From NCBI RefSeq assembly GCF_015351395.1, contig NZ_JADKPV010000011.1, positions 1 through 42,472 of the forward strand: a stretch of 42,472 nucleotides of DNA. Reading direction: 5' to 3'. Numbering within the stretch: position 1 is the stretch's first letter; the number at the start of each line of letters is the position of its first letter. Below, in pieces: positions 19,443 to 29,593 of this stretch. The position numbers were made by a program, and so were the translations under genes. The stretch is from Savagea serpentis (GTDB taxonomy: Bacteria; Bacillota; Bacilli; Bacillales_A; Planococcaceae). The notes beneath the pieces are model-generated. The model worked only from the letters and a program-made list of their open reading frames with translations. It had not been told where the DNA came from and did no database searches.

Positions 19443-22400
19443 TTAAGTCGCGGCGAGTTCTTTCTGACTAGATGCTAATATTTCTAATAATTGTTCAATC
19501 ACGTCGAAATCTTTCCTCTTTCCCGTTTGACGATCATCAACGGATAAAATGAATTGATTGTTCTCCACGGAAAATCCAACCGCTCGACCAAAAGGAACTG
19601 TTGCACTCACTACTTTCGGTCCATCCATTTTTGCAGTGCCCGCTTCACTCAAGCGGATTTCCGTAATCGCTTGTCGTTTTTTTATTTGTTCTACTCCTGC
19701 TTGCTTACCTAGCGCTTTCATTTTCGCGACACGCAAAAGTAATTCTGCTTGTAAAGGCATATCACCGAAGCGATCAATCATTTCATCAAAAAGCTCTTCG
19801 TATTCCGCAACAGTTTCGACAGCTTGAATTCTTTTATACATCTGAATTTTTTGGAATCCGTCTGGAATATATGAATCTGGCAAGTACGCATCGATCGCTA
19901 AAGAAATCTCAATTGGTGACGCTTCGACTTGTTCTTTCACTTCCTGTTTCTCTTCAATCGCTTCTTGCAACATTTGAGAATAAAGATCGAATCCAACAGA
20001 ATCAATGAAACCATGTTGTTCAGCGCCAAGTAAGTTACCTGCTCCACGAATGGATAAATCGCGCATCGCAATTTTAAATCCGCTACCAAGCTCGGTAAAT
20101 TCTTTAATCGCTTGCAAACGACTTTCGGCCACTTCCGTTAACACCTTATCCTTTTGATATAAGAAGTAACTGTAAGCGACACGATTGGAACGACCAACGC
20201 GACCACGTAACTGATACAGCTGGGATAAGCCCATTTTATCCGCATCGTGAACAATTAATGTATTCACATTCGGCACGTCAATCCCTGTTTCAATGATTGT
20301 TGTCGTAACAAGCACATCATATTGGCCATCTAAGAAATCTAAAATGACCGATTCCAACATCGTCTCTGACATTTGCCCATGAGCTGATGCAATACGTGCT
20401 TCTGGAACGAGCTCTTGAATTTCCGCAACACGTTTGTCCATATCTTCCACACGATTGTATAGGTAAAAGACTTGTCCCCCCCGTGACATCTCGCGCTCAA
20501 TCGCTTCACGCACGAGTCCAAAATTATGCTCCATGACATACGTTTGAACCGGGAAACGGTTAGCTGGTGGCGTTTCGATGACAGATAAATCACGCACACC
20601 GACCATCGACATGTGCAATGTTCGCGGGATTGGTGTTGCAGTGAGTGTGAGCACATCAACATTCGTACGCATCTGTTTAATTTTTTCTTTATGAGTAACA
20701 CCGAAACGTTGTTCTTCATCGACAATGAGCAAACCTAAATCTTTAAACTGAACATCTTTCGATAATAAGCGATGCGTTCCGACAACGACGTCGACGACTC
20801 CTGCTTTTAAGTCACGCAATGTTACTTCTTGTTCTTTTTTCGTACGGAAACGATTTAATAAGCCCACTTCAACAGGGAAATTCGCAAATCGTTCCACCAT
20901 CGTTTCATAATGTTGTTGGGCTAAAATCGTCGTCGGTACTAAAAAGGCGACTTGTTTTCCATCGTTCACTGCTTTGAACGCTGCTCGGATCGCGACTTCT
21001 GTTTTACCATAACCGACATCTCCACAGAGCAAACGGTCCATCGGGCGCTCTCGTTCCATATCTTTTTTAATTTCTTCGATGGAACGTAATTGGTCATCCG
21101 TTTCATCGTATGGAAAAGCTGTTTCGAAAGAATGTTGCATATCATCATCAGGAGAAAAGGCAAATCCTTTTTCAGCTTCACGTTTTGCATACAATTTAAC
21201 GAGTTCATCCGCAATATCTTTAACCGCTCTCGTCACTTTCGCTTTCGCTTTTTTCCACTCAGTTCCTCCGAGCTTATGTAACTTCGGCTCTTTCTCTCCT
21301 GAAGGGACATATTTTTGTACGAGTTCAATTTGATCTGCTGGCACATATACTTTATCATCGCCACGATAGCGAATATCTAAATAATCTTTATGAACGCCAC
21401 CAACTTCTAAAGTAACGACCCCATAAAAACGTCCAATCCCGTGATGCACGTGAACGACGTAATCGCCCTTATTAATTTCTGAATAACTTTTAATTCGTTC
21501 CGCATTCGTCAATTTTTGTGTTTTGCGACGTGGTCTTTGTTTCATTTTAAAAAGTTCTTGATCCGTTACTAAAGCGAGCTTTTGCATCGGCAATTCAAAA
21601 CCAGTACGGAATTGTTCTGTCGTAATGACAATTCCCCGTTCTTCTACACCTTTTGTAATGACGTATTTCGAAAGTTCATAATCATCTAAAATGGAGAGAA
21701 CTTGTTCTTGCCTTTGTTTATCTTGCACGCTCACATATACTGTAAAACCTTCTGTCATCCAACGATCAATCTCCACTTTCAATAAATGCATTTGTCCGTG
21801 AAACTGTTGCATCGGCTTACAAGAAATAGCTTCATTCTCTTCCAGTGATACATGAGAAATAGAGCGTTTAAATAGCGAGAAATAAACCGTTGATCCAGTC
21901 CAATCTGCCATTACCTCGCTCAATGGATAAGTTACTTTACGCAATTGAGGTATGCGCAATTGTTCAAATAAATGATAAAACCATTCTTCTTCTTCTCGTT
22001 CTAGCGTTTCATCGACTTCTTGAATTCTTGCAAATTCATCATAAATGACATAACCGTTCGGATTAAAATAATGAATGAGCGATTGTAAATGATGTTCTAA
22101 ATAAGGAATATACGTTACGACTTGTTCACGCATAATTCCTTCACGCAACTGATCAATTTCCCCTTGAATATTCATCAGTAATTTTTCTTTAAATGTGTCA
22201 TTTTCCATCGCGAGTAATCGCTTTGCTAAATCTCGCTCTAAACCTGTCGCTATTTCATGTCGTTGTTCATCTGGAATAATTAACTCCACAGCAGGACCGA
22301 TTGTCGCGCTATCTTGATTTTGTAAAGAACGTTGACTCTCTGCATCAAATGTCCGAATAGAGTCTACTTCATCATCGAATAACTCAATTCGAATCGGATA

Positions 22401-22970
22401 TTCTTGGTCTAATGTATAAATATCAATAATTCCACCACGTACCGCAAATTGTCCAGGTGCATTAACGAGCGTTTCTCGACTATACCCTGCTAATATGAGC
22501 CTACGCTCAACACTTTCCCAGTCCATCGTTTTTCCGACTTCTATCGTGAAGACAAAATGTTTCCACATCGCTTTTGGCATTACACGACGCTTAAGTCCTG
22601 CCACTGGAATAATATAAATACCACGGCGCTCGTTTGCTAGATGATGGATTGTTTCAATCCGCTCTGCACGTAATTCATAACTTGAAACAGACATTTCCGC
22701 CGCAATTAATTCTTCTGCTGGATAAAGAAAAACCTGCTCCTCACCCATTTGTAAAACAAGATCATCATACATCTTTTGTCCGCTCAACATATTTGAAACA
22801 ATCACATAGACCGGACGATTCGATGTTTCATATAACCCTCGTACATACATCGTTTTTGCACTGCTTGATAAACCTGTCACCAATGCATTAGAGCCCTCAG
22901 ATAATTGTTGTACGAATGATTCGATATGTAGTCGCTCTTGAAACAATTGTTGGACTTCACTCAATTTCAT
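19443..22970 (-). CDS. mfd: Transcription-repair coupling factor
   Basis: Mfd pushes RNA polymerase off DNA lesions and recruits UvrA for nucleotide excision repair. The 1175-residue protein has the UvrB-like N-terminal region and the RNA-polymerase-interacting domain ([17 protein letters not shown]). A RecG-like superfamily 2 helicase follows, with Walker [12 protein letters not shown], the Walker B box [17 protein letters not shown], and motif [11 protein letters not shown]. The C-terminal TRCF domain comes last. AAAGGGG three bases before the ATG is a close but plausible ribosome-binding site. A terminator hairpin ends only about 20 bases upstream, so transcription from pth must read through it or a promoter lies inside pth. 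fin, present between pth and mfd in Bacillus, is missing. Confidence 0.97.
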   Translation of the reverse strand: MKLSEVQQLFQERLHIESFVQQLSEGSNALVTGLSSSAKTMYVRGLYETSNRPVYVIVSNMLSGQKMYDDLVLQMGEEQVFLYPAEELIAAEMSVSSYELRAERIETIHHLANERRGIYIIPVAGLKRRVMPKAMWKHFVFTIEVGKTMDWESVERRLILAGYSRETLVNAPGQFAVRGGIIDIYTLDQEYPIRIELFDDEVDSIRTFDAESQRSLQNQDSATIGPAVELIIPDEQRHEIATGLERDLAKRLLAMENDTFKEKLLMNIQGEIDQLREGIMREQVVTYIPYLEHHLQSLIHYFNPNGYVIYDEFARIQEVDETLEREEEEWFYHLFEQLRIPQLRKVTYPLSEVMADWTGSTVYFSLFKRSISHVSLEENEAISCKPMQQFHGQMHLLKVEIDRWMTEGFTVYVSVQDKQRQEQVLSILDDYELSKYVITKGVEERGIVITTEQFRTGFELPMQKLALVTDQELFKMKQRPRRKTQKLTNAERIKSYSEINKGDYVVHVHHGIGRFYGVVTLEVGGVHKDYLDIRYRGDDKVYVPADQIELVQKYVPSGEKEPKLHKLGGTEWKKAKAKVTRAVKDIADELVKLYAKREAEKGFAFSPDDDMQHSFETAFPYDETDDQLRSIEEIKKDMERERPMDRLLCGDVGYGKTEVAIRAAFKAVNDGKQVAFLVPTTILAQQHYETMVERFANFPVEVGLLNRFRTKKEQEVTLRDLKAGVVDVVVGTHRLLSKDVQFKDLGLLIVDEEQRFGVTHKEKIKQMRTNVDVLTLTATPIPRTLHMSMVGVRDLSVIETPPANRFPVQTYVMEHNFGLVREAIEREMSRGGQVFYLYNRVEDMDKRVAEIQELVPEARIASAHGQMSETMLESVILDFLDGQYDVLVTTTIIETGIDVPNVNTLIVHDADKMGLSQLYQLRGRVGRSNRVAYSYFLYQKDKVLTEVAESRLQAIKEFTELGSGFKIAMRDLSIRGAGNLLGAEQHGFIDSVGFDLYSQMLQEAIEEKQEVKEQVEASPIEISLAIDAYLPDSYIPDGFQKIQMYKRIQAVETVAEYEELFDEMIDRFGDMPLQAELLLRVAKMKALGKQAGVEQIKKRQAITEIRLSEAGTAKMDGPKVVSATVPFGRAVGFSVENNQFILSVDDRQTGKRKDFDVIEQLLEILASSQKELAAT

Positions 22971-22991
22971 AAACCCCTTTCAAACCGAAAA

Positions 22992-23013
22992 AGCTTTGGC
23001 ATGAACCAAAGCT
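22992..23013 (-). terminator. Terminator or attenuator between pth and mfd
   Basis: AGCTTTGG and CCAAAGCT form a perfect 8-bp stem with a 6-base loop, followed by TTTTT on the minus strand. It begins 4 bases past the pth stop. The T-run ends about 10 bases before the mfd ribosome-binding site, so there is no room for a promoter in between. Confidence 0.75.
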
Positions 23014-23017
23014 GTTC

Positions 23018-23581
23018 TTACTTTTGATTAAATTCATTCATCACTTCTAAAAAAGGCATGTCGAGCCATGCTTCACAAGCATCAGCACTTAGTTGAATGA
23101 TCTCTTCTACTATTCGTTCTTCCTCTTTCGAAAAAGGTGCTAGCACATAGTCCGCAATATTCATTCCATTTGTTGGTCGATCAATTCCAATTCTGACGCG
23201 ATTGAACTTCTCACTTCCGAAATGTTGAATTAATGATTTAATACCATTATGCCCTCCTGCGCTGCCCCGTTGACGCAAACGCAAACGACCTAATGGTAAA
23301 TCTAAGTCATCATATAGCACTGTAATATTCTCTAATGGAACATTGAAATAGTCCGCTAAAGGACGAACACACTCTCCTGATAAATTCATAAAAGTTAATG
23401 GTTGTACGAGAATCACTTTGCCGCTCGAGTGATGATACGTCGTGTAAAGCCCTTTAAACTTCGATTGATTTAAGGAAACGTTCCACCGACTTGATAATTC
23501 ATCAATCACTCGAAACCCGATATTATGTCGCGTCTTCTCATAACGTGTACCTGGATTTCCAAGTCCTACAATTATTTTCAT
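23018..23581 (-). CDS. pth: Peptidyl-tRNA hydrolase
   Basis: Pth releases tRNA from peptidyl-tRNAs that drop off the ribosome; in Bacillus it is called spoVC. The 187-residue protein has [17 protein letters not shown] with Asn10 and catalytic-type His19, [15 protein letters not shown] with the catalytic Asp, and GGHNGIKSL with the substrate Asn. GGAG lies 9-10 bases before the ATG. The leader contains repeated CGTCTA elements that can pair with the 3' arm of the rplY terminator. It follows rplY directly, as in Bacillus. Confidence 0.97.
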   Translation of the reverse strand: MKIIVGLGNPGTRYEKTRHNIGFRVIDELSSRWNVSLNQSKFKGLYTTYHHSSGKVILVQPLTFMNLSGECVRPLADYFNVPLENITVLYDDLDLPLGRLRLRQRGSAGGHNGIKSLIQHFGSEKFNRVRIGIDRPTNGMNIADYVLAPFSKEEERIVEEIIQLSADACEAWLDMPFLEVMNEFNQK

Positions 23582-23610
23582 TATAGACGACTCCTTTTAG
23601 ACGTACAAGA

Positions 23611-23634
23611 AGGGACGTCTACATAGACGCCCCT
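23611..23634 (-). terminator. Hairpin between rplY and pth, weak terminator or attenuator
   Basis: Minus-strand AGGGGCGTCTA pairs with TAGACGTCCCT (one G-T wobble, inner pairs opening into a loop), followed only by TTCTTGT. The U-tract is poor. The 3' arm can instead pair with the ACGTCTA at 23598-23604 just before the pth ribosome-binding site. Confidence 0.6.
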
Positions 23635-23652
23635 GCTTACGATATTACGTTA

Positions 23653-24288
23653 TTATTCTTCGTCAGCTTTTTCGCCGATTACTTCTGGTTCTGCACTTGC
23701 ATCTTCTGTTGCTTCATCAAGCGCTTCAAGATCCGCTTCAGAACGTGGAGCAGAAATAACAATTAATGCTTCTTCGTCGTCGTTTAAGATTTCGAATGGT
23801 GCATCTTTACGTACGTCTGCTACTGTTAATGAATCTCCAATTTCGAGTGCTGATACGTCGATATCGAATGATTCTGGAATATCTGTTGGTTTTACTTTAA
23901 TCGTGATTTCGCGAACTGGTTGTTCTACGATACCGCCATCTTTTTCACCTACAGAAGTACCTGTTGGGTTAACAATTACGTCAACTTCGAGTTCCTCAGT
24001 CATGTTGATTGATAAGAAGTCGATGTGAACTAAGTTATCACGTAAAACTTCTTGTTCATAGTCGTGCATAACGACGTTATATGTTTCGCCGTCAACTGTA
24101 ATATGGATAACTCCGTTACGTCCTACTTCGTTAACCGCTTTTAAAACGTCACGCTCTTTTACGGCGAGTGATACGTTTTCTGCTTTATATCCATAAAGAA
24201 CTGCTGGAACATATCCTGTAGCACGGAGTTCTGTTAATGCTGATTTTGCTTTACCTTCGCGTTTTTGTGCTTCGATTGTAATAGTCAT
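23653..24288 (-). CDS. rplY: 50S ribosomal protein L25, general stress protein Ctc type
   Basis: This L25/TL5/Ctc protein binds 5S rRNA in the large subunit. The 211-residue product is the two-domain form. The N-terminal L25 beta-barrel (about 1-90) has ATGYVPAVLYG and HDYEQEVLRDNLVHIDF. The C-terminal TL5-type domain has EVDVIVNPTG and DIDVSALEIGDSL. The tail is acidic (EDASAEPEVIGEKADEE). AAAGGTG 8 bases before the ATG gives the start. In B. subtilis ctc is sigma-B controlled. Here I see an extended -10 sigma-A type promoter instead and no sigma-B box. Confidence 0.95.
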   Translation of the reverse strand: MTITIEAQKREGKAKSALTELRATGYVPAVLYGYKAENVSLAVKERDVLKAVNEVGRNGVIHITVDGETYNVVMHDYEQEVLRDNLVHIDFLSINMTEELEVDVIVNPTGTSVGEKDGGIVEQPVREITIKVKPTDIPESFDIDVSALEIGDSLTVADVRKDAPFEILNDDEEALIVISAPRSEADLEALDEATEDASAEPEVIGEKADEE

Positions 24289-24414
24289 TTGCTTAACACC
24301 TTTCTGTCTTGAAATTCAATATTTATTTGATTTGCTTTTATCATTTTGCAATGAACCTTAGCAAAAATGTGCACTTCTTACTAACAATATAGAAAAAGCA
24401 CATGATACAGGAAC

Positions 24415-24423
24415 ATTATATCA
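24415..24423 (-). promoter_or_regulatory. Predicted extended -10 promoter of rplY
   Basis: Minus-strand TGATATAAT is a perfect extended -10 element (TATAAT is the complement of 24415-24420). No -35 match is evident. An ACTTG/CAAGT inverted repeat lies about 8 bases upstream. The predicted leader of about 120 bases runs to the rplY ATG. The rest of 24289-24509 holds no gene. Confidence 0.6.
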
Positions 24424-24509
24424 CACTTGTTCAAGTTTTTGGCTTTTCATACTCGACATTTCATCGATTGTCGGCGAGGTAAATACTACATACACCGCCA
24501 ATGCTCAAT

Positions 24510-25469
24510 TTAGTCGAATAATTTACTTACTGACTTATCTTCAAATACACGAATAATTGCATTGCTTAATAACTCTGCAATAGACAATTGCGTGATTTTC
24601 TCTGATTTTTTCTCTTCTGGTAATTCGATAGAGTTTGTAATGACAAGCTCTTTAATTTGTGACTTATTAATACGTTCAATTGCTGGACCTGAAAGTACAG
24701 GGTGAGTACAACATGCATAGACCGCTTTTGCTCCACTTTCGATTAAAGCATCAGCTGCGATTGTAATTGTTCCTGCTGTATCGATAATATCATCAATTAA
24801 AATAGCTGTCTTTCCTTTTACTTCTCCTACAATATTCATTACTTCTGCCACATTAGGTTTCGGGCGACGTTTATCAATAATTGCAATCGGTGCTTTCATG
24901 CGATCCGCCATTTTACGTGCACGCGTTACGCCTCCATGGTCTGGTGATACGATTACGAGATCTTCTCCCTTTAATCCTTCGCCCATAAAGTATTCAGAAA
25001 GTAACGGCTCTGCTACGAGGTGATCGATTGGAATATCGAAGAACCCTTGAATTTGTGACGCATGTAAGTCAATCGCGATTACACGATGAGCTCCTGCTGT
25101 TTCTAACAAGTTCGCTACGAGTTTCGCAGTAATTGGTTCACGTGGACGCGCTTTGCGGTCTTGACGTGCATAGCCGTAATATGGCATAACAACGTTAATT
25201 TTTCGCGCTGAAGCACGCATTAATGCATCTACCATAATTAATAATTCCATTAAATTATCATTTACTGGATTAGATGTTGATTGTACGATAAAAACATCGC
25301 ACCCACGAACGCTTTCTTCAATGTTAATTTGAACTTCACCGTCACTGAATGTTTTTACAGTACATTTACCGAGTTCGCATCCGATATGGTCTGCAACTTC
25401 TTGTGCAAGTGTTTGGTTCGAATTTAATGTGAATACTTTTAACTTTTTGTTAGGATAATGGTTAGCCAT
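24510..25469 (-). CDS. prs: Ribose-phosphate pyrophosphokinase (PRPP synthetase)
   Basis: Prs makes PRPP from ribose-5-phosphate and ATP for purine, pyrimidine, histidine and tryptophan synthesis. The protein shows [15 protein letters not shown] (ATP and ribose contacts), the divalent-cation segment [11 protein letters not shown], and the PRPP motif [14 protein letters not shown]. Of two adjacent ATG codons the second (25469, 319 residues) is preferred because GGGGG lies 6 bases before it rather than 3. It follows glmU as in Bacillus. The leader of about 140 bases contains several inverted repeats. Confidence 0.97.
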   Translation of the reverse strand: MANHYPNKKLKVFTLNSNQTLAQEVADHIGCELGKCTVKTFSDGEVQINIEESVRGCDVFIVQSTSNPVNDNLMELLIMVDALMRASARKINVVMPYYGYARQDRKARPREPITAKLVANLLETAGAHRVIAIDLHASQIQGFFDIPIDHLVAEPLLSEYFMGEGLKGEDLVIVSPDHGGVTRARKMADRMKAPIAIIDKRRPKPNVAEVMNIVGEVKGKTAILIDDIIDTAGTITIAADALIESGAKAVYACCTHPVLSGPAIERINKSQIKELVITNSIELPEEKKSEKITQLSIAELLSNAIIRVFEDKSVSKLFD

Positions 25470-25472
25470 CAT

Positions 25473-25619
25473 GGTCCCCCTAGGTTTTGTTTTGAAACGA
25501 ATTTCAAGTCTGCGTCAGATATGAAATATTCCTAACGACTATCAATGAATGTTAGGCAAGCCTCGCCGTTCCTACGATTTTGATTGTGAACAAATTGGAA
25601 AGTGTTCATCTCTAGTATA
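25473..25619 (-). promoter_or_regulatory. prs promoter -10 and structured 5' leader
   Basis: TATACT (complement of 25614-25619) is a candidate -10 with no clear -35. The following RNA could form TGAACA/TGTTCA (25587-25608), GGCG/TGCC (complement of about 25556-25568), and CCTAAC/GTTAGG (25531-25556). The second and third share the CC of TGCCTAAC, so they exclude each other. No U-tract follows, so translation-level control or mRNA stability is more likely than attenuation, if it does anything. Confidence 0.4.
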
Positions 25620-25649
25620 CTAAATGATTCGCATCTGAGTAGAGTAAAT

Positions 25650-27023
25650 TTAATTGTTTAAGTTGAGTTTATCAACATAACCTTCTTTATTTTCCTGCCG
25701 AGCGCGCCCAATTGCAAGTGAACGTTTTGGTACATTTTTTGTCACAGTTGTTCCAGCTGCAATAAATGCACCGTCTTCAATCTCGACAGGTGCCACTAAA
25801 TTCGAATTACATCCGATAAATACATGATCACCAATCGTCGTTTTATATTTGTTTTTTCCGTCATAATTCACTGTGATCGAGCCGCAACCAACATTGACAT
25901 TACTTCCTATAGAAGCATCTCCAATATAACTTAAGTGAGAAAGTTTTGACTGGTTGCCAATTGTTGATTTTTTCACTTCGACAAAGTTGCCAATTTTCAC
26001 TTCATCTCCCACTTCAGATTCTGGACGAATATGTGCAAATGGTCCAACGGCTGTGCCTTTTCCAATGACACTTTGCAAAATAACTGAAGAATGTACTGTC
26101 GATGTTTCTCCAATGATACTATCCACAATATGTGTATTAGGACCAATTTGACTCTCCATACCGATTACTGTTGAGCCTTCAATAATCGTGCCTGGATAAA
26201 GCACCGTATCTTGTCCGATCACTGCCTCACTACTAATGATTGTCTGTTCCGGACTTAAAATTGTTACGCCGTTACGCATATGTTTCTCTGCGATACGCTG
26301 ACGCATGAGACGTTCCGCTTCAGCTAGAGCTACGCGGTCATTGACACCTAAAGTCTCGGTAAAATCTGGCGTCACATAGGCAGATACAATTTCTCCTTGT
26401 TCTTTTAAAATGCGGATGACATCTGGTAAATAATACTCTCCTTGTGCATTGTCATTACCAACCTGCTTCAATGCTTCGAATAAAGCTCGGTTATCAAAGC
26501 AATACGTTCCCGTATTAATTTCTTGAATCATGAGCTCTTCTTCATTTGCATCTTTATGCTCCACATTGCGCAGTACGAGCCCGTCTTCTCCACGTACAAT
26601 TCGTCCATATCCCGTTGGATTTTCAGCAATTGCAGTTAAAATAGTTGCTTTTGCTCCTTCGCGCTCATGTTGATCGACGAGCGCTTGCATCGTTTCAGGA
26701 CGAATGAGTGGTGTATCTCCACAAATTACAAGTGTTGTACCTTCTAAGCCACCTAAAGCTTTCTCAGCTTGCATGACTGCATGAGCTGTCCCTAATTGCT
26801 CTTCTTGTAAAACATATTCACTTTTCGCGCCTAATGTTTGTTCGACTTTTTCTGCTCCGAACCCTACAATTGAAACAACTTTACTTACACCAATTGATGT
26901 CACATGATCTACAACATGTTCAACCATCGGCTTTCCACATACTGGGTGCAATACTTTGTACAATTTCGATTTCATTCTCGTCCCTTGTCCAGCTGCAAGA
27001 ATGACCGCATATGTATTCGGCAT
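25650..27023 (-). CDS. glmU: Bifunctional GlcNAc-1-phosphate uridyltransferase / glucosamine-1-phosphate acetyltransferase
   Basis: GlmU makes UDP-GlcNAc for peptidoglycan and teichoic acids. The 457-residue protein has the N-terminal pyrophosphorylase domain ([39 protein letters not shown]). A left-handed beta-helix of hexapeptide repeats begins near residue 250 ([35 protein letters not shown] in part), with the acetyltransferase residues downstream. The ATG at 27023 has GGAGG 10 bases upstream; the longer frame has none. spoVG, which lies between ridA and glmU in Bacillus and Staphylococcus, is missing (138-base gap with only the ridA terminator). Confidence 0.97.
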   Translation of the reverse strand: MPNTYAVILAAGQGTRMKSKLYKVLHPVCGKPMVEHVVDHVTSIGVSKVVSIVGFGAEKVEQTLGAKSEYVLQEEQLGTAHAVMQAEKALGGLEGTTLVICGDTPLIRPETMQALVDQHEREGAKATILTAIAENPTGYGRIVRGEDGLVLRNVEHKDANEEELMIQEINTGTYCFDNRALFEALKQVGNDNAQGEYYLPDVIRILKEQGEIVSAYVTPDFTETLGVNDRVALAEAERLMRQRIAEKHMRNGVTILSPEQTIISSEAVIGQDTVLYPGTIIEGSTVIGMESQIGPNTHIVDSIIGETSTVHSSVILQSVIGKGTAVGPFAHIRPESEVGDEVKIGNFVEVKKSTIGNQSKLSHLSYIGDASIGSNVNVGCGSITVNYDGKNKYKTTIGDHVFIGCNSNLVAPVEIEDGAFIAAGTTVTKNVPKRSLAIGRARQENKEGYVDKLNLNN

Positions 27024-27133
27024 TTTATTCGAGCCTCCATCCGTAATTTCAATATTGACTATAGCGGAAAAGATGCTTTTTTTCAACTTCCGCTTGCCAT
27101 TTTATTCCACTCCAACTGCTTGATTGCTCGCCA

Positions 27134-27163
27134 AAAACCCGCTACTTGCAGGTGGCGGGTTTT
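27134..27163 (-). terminator. Terminator of purR-ridA
   Basis: Minus-strand AAAACCCGC and GCGGGTTTT form a 9-bp stem around a 12-base loop, followed by T. The 5' arm overlaps the ridA stop codon. A promoter for glmU would have to lie between 27024 and 27133; none is obvious. Confidence 0.88.
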
Positions 27164-27533
27164 ACTTTTGTGCAATCACTTCAATTTCAACTTTTGCATC
27201 TTTTGGAAGACGGGCAACTTGTACAGCTGAACGCGCTGGCTTATGTTCTCCAAAATGCTCTCCATACACTTCATTCATTGCTACAAATTCATCCATGTCA
27301 CTCATGAATACTGTTGCTTTCACTACTTTATCTAGCGATGTCCCTGCCGCTTCAAGAACTGCTTTTAAATTCGCAAATACTTGATGGGTTTGTTGGTGAA
27401 TATCTCCACCGATAAATTCGCCTTCTGGTGTTAATGCGATTTGTCCTGATGTGAAAACATAGCCATTCACTTCCATCGCTTGAGAATATGGTCCAATTGC
27501 TGCAGGTGCTTCATTTGTGTGTACTACCTTCAT
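27162..27533 (-). CDS. ridA: Enamine/imine deaminase RidA (YabJ)
   Basis: RidA hydrolyses reactive enamines and imines such as 2-aminoacrylate formed by PLP enzymes. The 123-residue protein has the YjgF family start [20 protein letters not shown] with Tyr16, plus Arg101 in [13 protein letters not shown] and Glu117 in VEIEVIA, the usual active-site set. Its ATG overlaps the purR stop by one base (TAATG), with GGAGG 7 bases upstream inside purR, so translation is coupled. In Bacillus yabJ also follows purR and is linked with purine regulation. Confidence 0.96.
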   Translation of the reverse strand: MKVVHTNEAPAAIGPYSQAMEVNGYVFTSGQIALTPEGEFIGGDIHQQTHQVFANLKAVLEAAGTSLDKVVKATVFMSDMDEFVAMNEVYGEHFGEHKPARSAVQVARLPKDAKVEIEVIAQK

Positions 27534-28360
27534 TATAATTCCTCCTTCAATTTAAAATTACCTCTTTGTAATGTAATCGTACGATCTATTTCATCAACGC
27601 TTTGCAATTTTACAAGTGATAAATAGTCATCCATTAAAATTTGTTCGCTTCCTTCTGATTCAACAAGGACTGCAATTCCTGCTAGTTCACAATCAAATTC
27701 TTCAATTAGATTTTTCATACCAACCATCGTGCCGCCTGCTTTCATGAAGTCATCTGTTAATAGAACACGCTGACCACTCTTCATACTACGCTTAGACAAT
27801 GCCATCGTTTGAATGCGACGAGTCGATCCAGATACGTAATTAATGCTTACTGTTGATCCTTCAGTCACTTTATTGTCGCGGCGTACAACGACGACAGGTA
27901 CATTCAAATAGCGTGCAATCGCATGTGCAATTGGGATGCCTTTCGTCGCAATTGTCATGATGACGTCTACTTTTTCATTCATGAATGCAGAAGCAATCAC
28001 TTTACCAATTCGATCGATTAATCGCGGTTGGCCGATAATATCATTTAAAAATAAATAACCACCTGGCAACAATCGATCTGTATGACCAAGTTGCTCCAAC
28101 AATTGATCGATTAATGATTCAACTTCTTCTTCGGGCACTTGCGGGATAAATCTCACACCACCTGAAGCCCCACTCAATGTCATTAAACTACCCGTTCCTA
28201 TCGCTTCAAATGTTTCTTTTACAATCGATAAGTCTTCACTGATGGATGACTTTGCCGCATTGTAACGATTCGCAAATAAAGTGAGAGGAATTAATTTATG
28301 GGGATTTTCCAATAAATAACGGGTAATATCTACAAGCCTTTCACTTCTTTTCCACTTCAA
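27533..28360 (-). CDS. purR: Purine operon repressor PurR
   Basis: Gram-positive PurR represses purine genes and is released by PRPP. The 275-residue protein has an N-terminal winged-helix domain (about 1-74; [27 protein letters not shown]) and a phosphoribosyltransferase-fold domain. The PRPP loop reads [14 protein letters not shown] (199-212). The start is a TTG at 28360 with GGAG about 8 bases upstream, and [11 protein letters not shown] lines up with the Bacillus start MKFRRSGRLVD. A promoter and direct repeats precede it. prs, which makes its effector, is two genes away. Confidence 0.96.
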   Translation of the reverse strand: MKWKRSERLVDITRYLLENPHKLIPLTLFANRYNAAKSSISEDLSIVKETFEAIGTGSLMTLSGASGGVRFIPQVPEEEVESLIDQLLEQLGHTDRLLPGGYLFLNDIIGQPRLIDRIGKVIASAFMNEKVDVIMTIATKGIPIAHAIARYLNVPVVVVRRDNKVTEGSTVSINYVSGSTRRIQTMALSKRSMKSGQRVLLTDDFMKAGGTMVGMKNLIEEFDCELAGIAVLVESEGSEQILMDDYLSLVKLQSVDEIDRTITLQRGNFKLKEEL

Positions 28361-28396
28361 AAGACCATCTCCTAAACCCGAATGTTTTAATCGTAC

Positions 28397-28424
28397 ATTA
28401 TCATAATCGTACGCTTTGAATCAA
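28397..28424 (-). promoter_or_regulatory. Predicted promoter of purR with direct repeats
   Basis: Minus-strand TTGATT (complement of 28419-28424) and GATAAT (complement of 28397-28402) are 16 bases apart. The direct repeat GTACGATTA occurs twice, spanning the -10 region. A CCCGAATG sequence at about 28377-28384 on the plus strand resembles half of a PurBox (CCGAAC), which would suit autorepression. Confidence 0.55.
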
Positions 28425-28427
28425 CCG

Positions 28428-29282
28428 TTAACGTTCACTTCCCATACGCACACAGTATACTTCCGTACAAAAGCCACGCAAACCATTATAGATTCGCTTA
28501 GCGCGCTCTTCATTTTTTGCAATTGCAAATACAGTCGGACCACTACCGCTCATTAAAACAGCATCTGCCCCCATTTTTTGCATCTTCTCTTTCAAGCGAG
28601 CAACTTCGGGATATTGTCGAAATGTCACAGGTTCTAATGCATTTTGCATCGCTTGACAAATAGTAGAATAATCTCCCTGATTTAAAGCCTCAACCATCTG
28701 TTCAGTGGAATGTTGCCCTAAAATAGAATAATCTACTTTGCCGTAAATAGCAGCAGTCGATACAGAAATAGCTGGCTTCACAAGAACAATCCAACTATGT
28801 GGCATTGCAGCCAGATGTTCAATCTGTTCACCACGCCCTGTCGCCCTCGCTGTTCCACCATATACACAAAACGGTACGTCTGAACCAATTTGTGCTCCGT
28901 GTTGTGCTAATTCATCTACACTTAAATTAAGTTGCCATAAACGATTTAGGCCCCTTAAAGCCGCAGCAGCATCTGTGCTGCCCCCAGCAAGTCCTGCAGC
29001 TACAGGAATTCGCTTTTGAATCGTCATACGCACGCCCTGTTCTACATGATATGTTTCTTTTAATAGTTGTGCTGCTTGATACGCAAGATTTCGTTGATCA
29101 TTTGGAATAAAACGATCGTACGTTTGAATTTGAATCACATCTTCTTGTAGTAACTCAAACGTCAAACGGTCGGCTAAATCAATCGTCGTCATCACCATGT
29201 CTACTTCATGATATCCATCCTCACGTTTACCGAGAACATCTAATGTTAAATTTATCTTCGCTGGTGCCTTTTCATAAAGCAA
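28428..29282 (-). CDS. ispE: 4-diphosphocytidyl-2-C-methyl-D-erythritol kinase
   Basis: IspE is the ATP-dependent kinase of the MEP pathway to isoprenoids. The protein shows the GHMP kinase ATP loop [31 protein letters not shown] near the N-terminus, and [12 protein letters not shown] near the C-terminus. An ATG at 29309 touches its GGAG and would lie about 10 bases from the predicted transcription start. The TTG at 29282 has GGAGG 8 bases upstream and gives [12 protein letters not shown], matching the family start. I therefore choose TTG (284 residues). Confidence 0.94.
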   Translation of the reverse strand: MLYEKAPAKINLTLDVLGKREDGYHEVDMVMTTIDLADRLTFELLQEDVIQIQTYDRFIPNDQRNLAYQAAQLLKETYHVEQGVRMTIQKRIPVAAGLAGGSTDAAAALRGLNRLWQLNLSVDELAQHGAQIGSDVPFCVYGGTARATGRGEQIEHLAAMPHSWIVLVKPAISVSTAAIYGKVDYSILGQHSTEQMVEALNQGDYSTICQAMQNALEPVTFRQYPEVARLKEKMQKMGADAVLMSGSGPTVFAIAKNEERAKRIYNGLRGFCTEVYCVRMGSER

Positions 29283-29325
29283 TAGTAAAACCTCCGTCCG
29301 AAAATTCATCTCCTTCTATTTTTAT

Positions 29326-29334
29326 ATTTTACCA
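29326..29334 (-). promoter_or_regulatory. Predicted extended -10 promoter of ispE
   Basis: Minus-strand TGGTAAAAT is an extended -10 element (TAAAAT is the complement of 29326-29331), lying between the upstream terminator and ispE. Initiation near 29319 leaves about 37 bases to the TTG start. Confidence 0.5.
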
Positions 29335-29372
29335 TAGAACAGTTTAGGTAATTCTATTTTTCCAAAACAAAA

Positions 29373-29417
29373 ACACCGTCTCTTCATTTCCTTATAAAAG
29401 AAACAAAGAGGCGGTGT
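29373..29417 (-). terminator. Strong terminator downstream of veg
   Basis: Minus-strand ACACCG/CGGTGT and CTCTT/AAGAG arms, with further GTTTC/GAAAT pairing, form a long stem followed by TTTTTGTTTTGG. It lies about 180 bases past the veg stop, so it ends either a long veg 3' UTR or a separate small RNA. Confidence 0.88.
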
Positions 29418-29593
29418 ATCAACTTACACTATGATTCAACGAATCGCTTCCTAATTATAGGCGCTTCGTTACATTTTAACTTCCATGTTCAGCATCGATG
29501 CATGTATACCCGCTATCCTCTCCCACTTATCTGCCAAAACTTTGTAAGTTTGAAAAGTGGGAGCCGATATCGCACCTTAAAAAATCAGATGCT
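29418..29593 (-). other. Structured non-coding region between veg and its terminator
   Basis: There is no reading frame with a ribosome-binding site here; Bacillus has sspF at this place. The minus-strand RNA can fold into CTCCCACTT/AAGTGGGAG (29520-29563), enclosing a perfect AAACTT/AAGTTT hairpin. A second helix pairs AACGAA/TTCGTT and CCTA/TAGG (29438-29470), and a GCATCGATGC palindrome lies between them. A TATAAT is found inside the second hairpin without a good -35. It is either a long veg 3' UTR or an unrecognised small RNA. Confidence 0.5.

Noticed and set aside
24420-24509. Terminator of prs from the CGACA/TGTCG repeat
   Set aside because: Only 5 clean pairs and no T-run follow; not enough to call a terminator.
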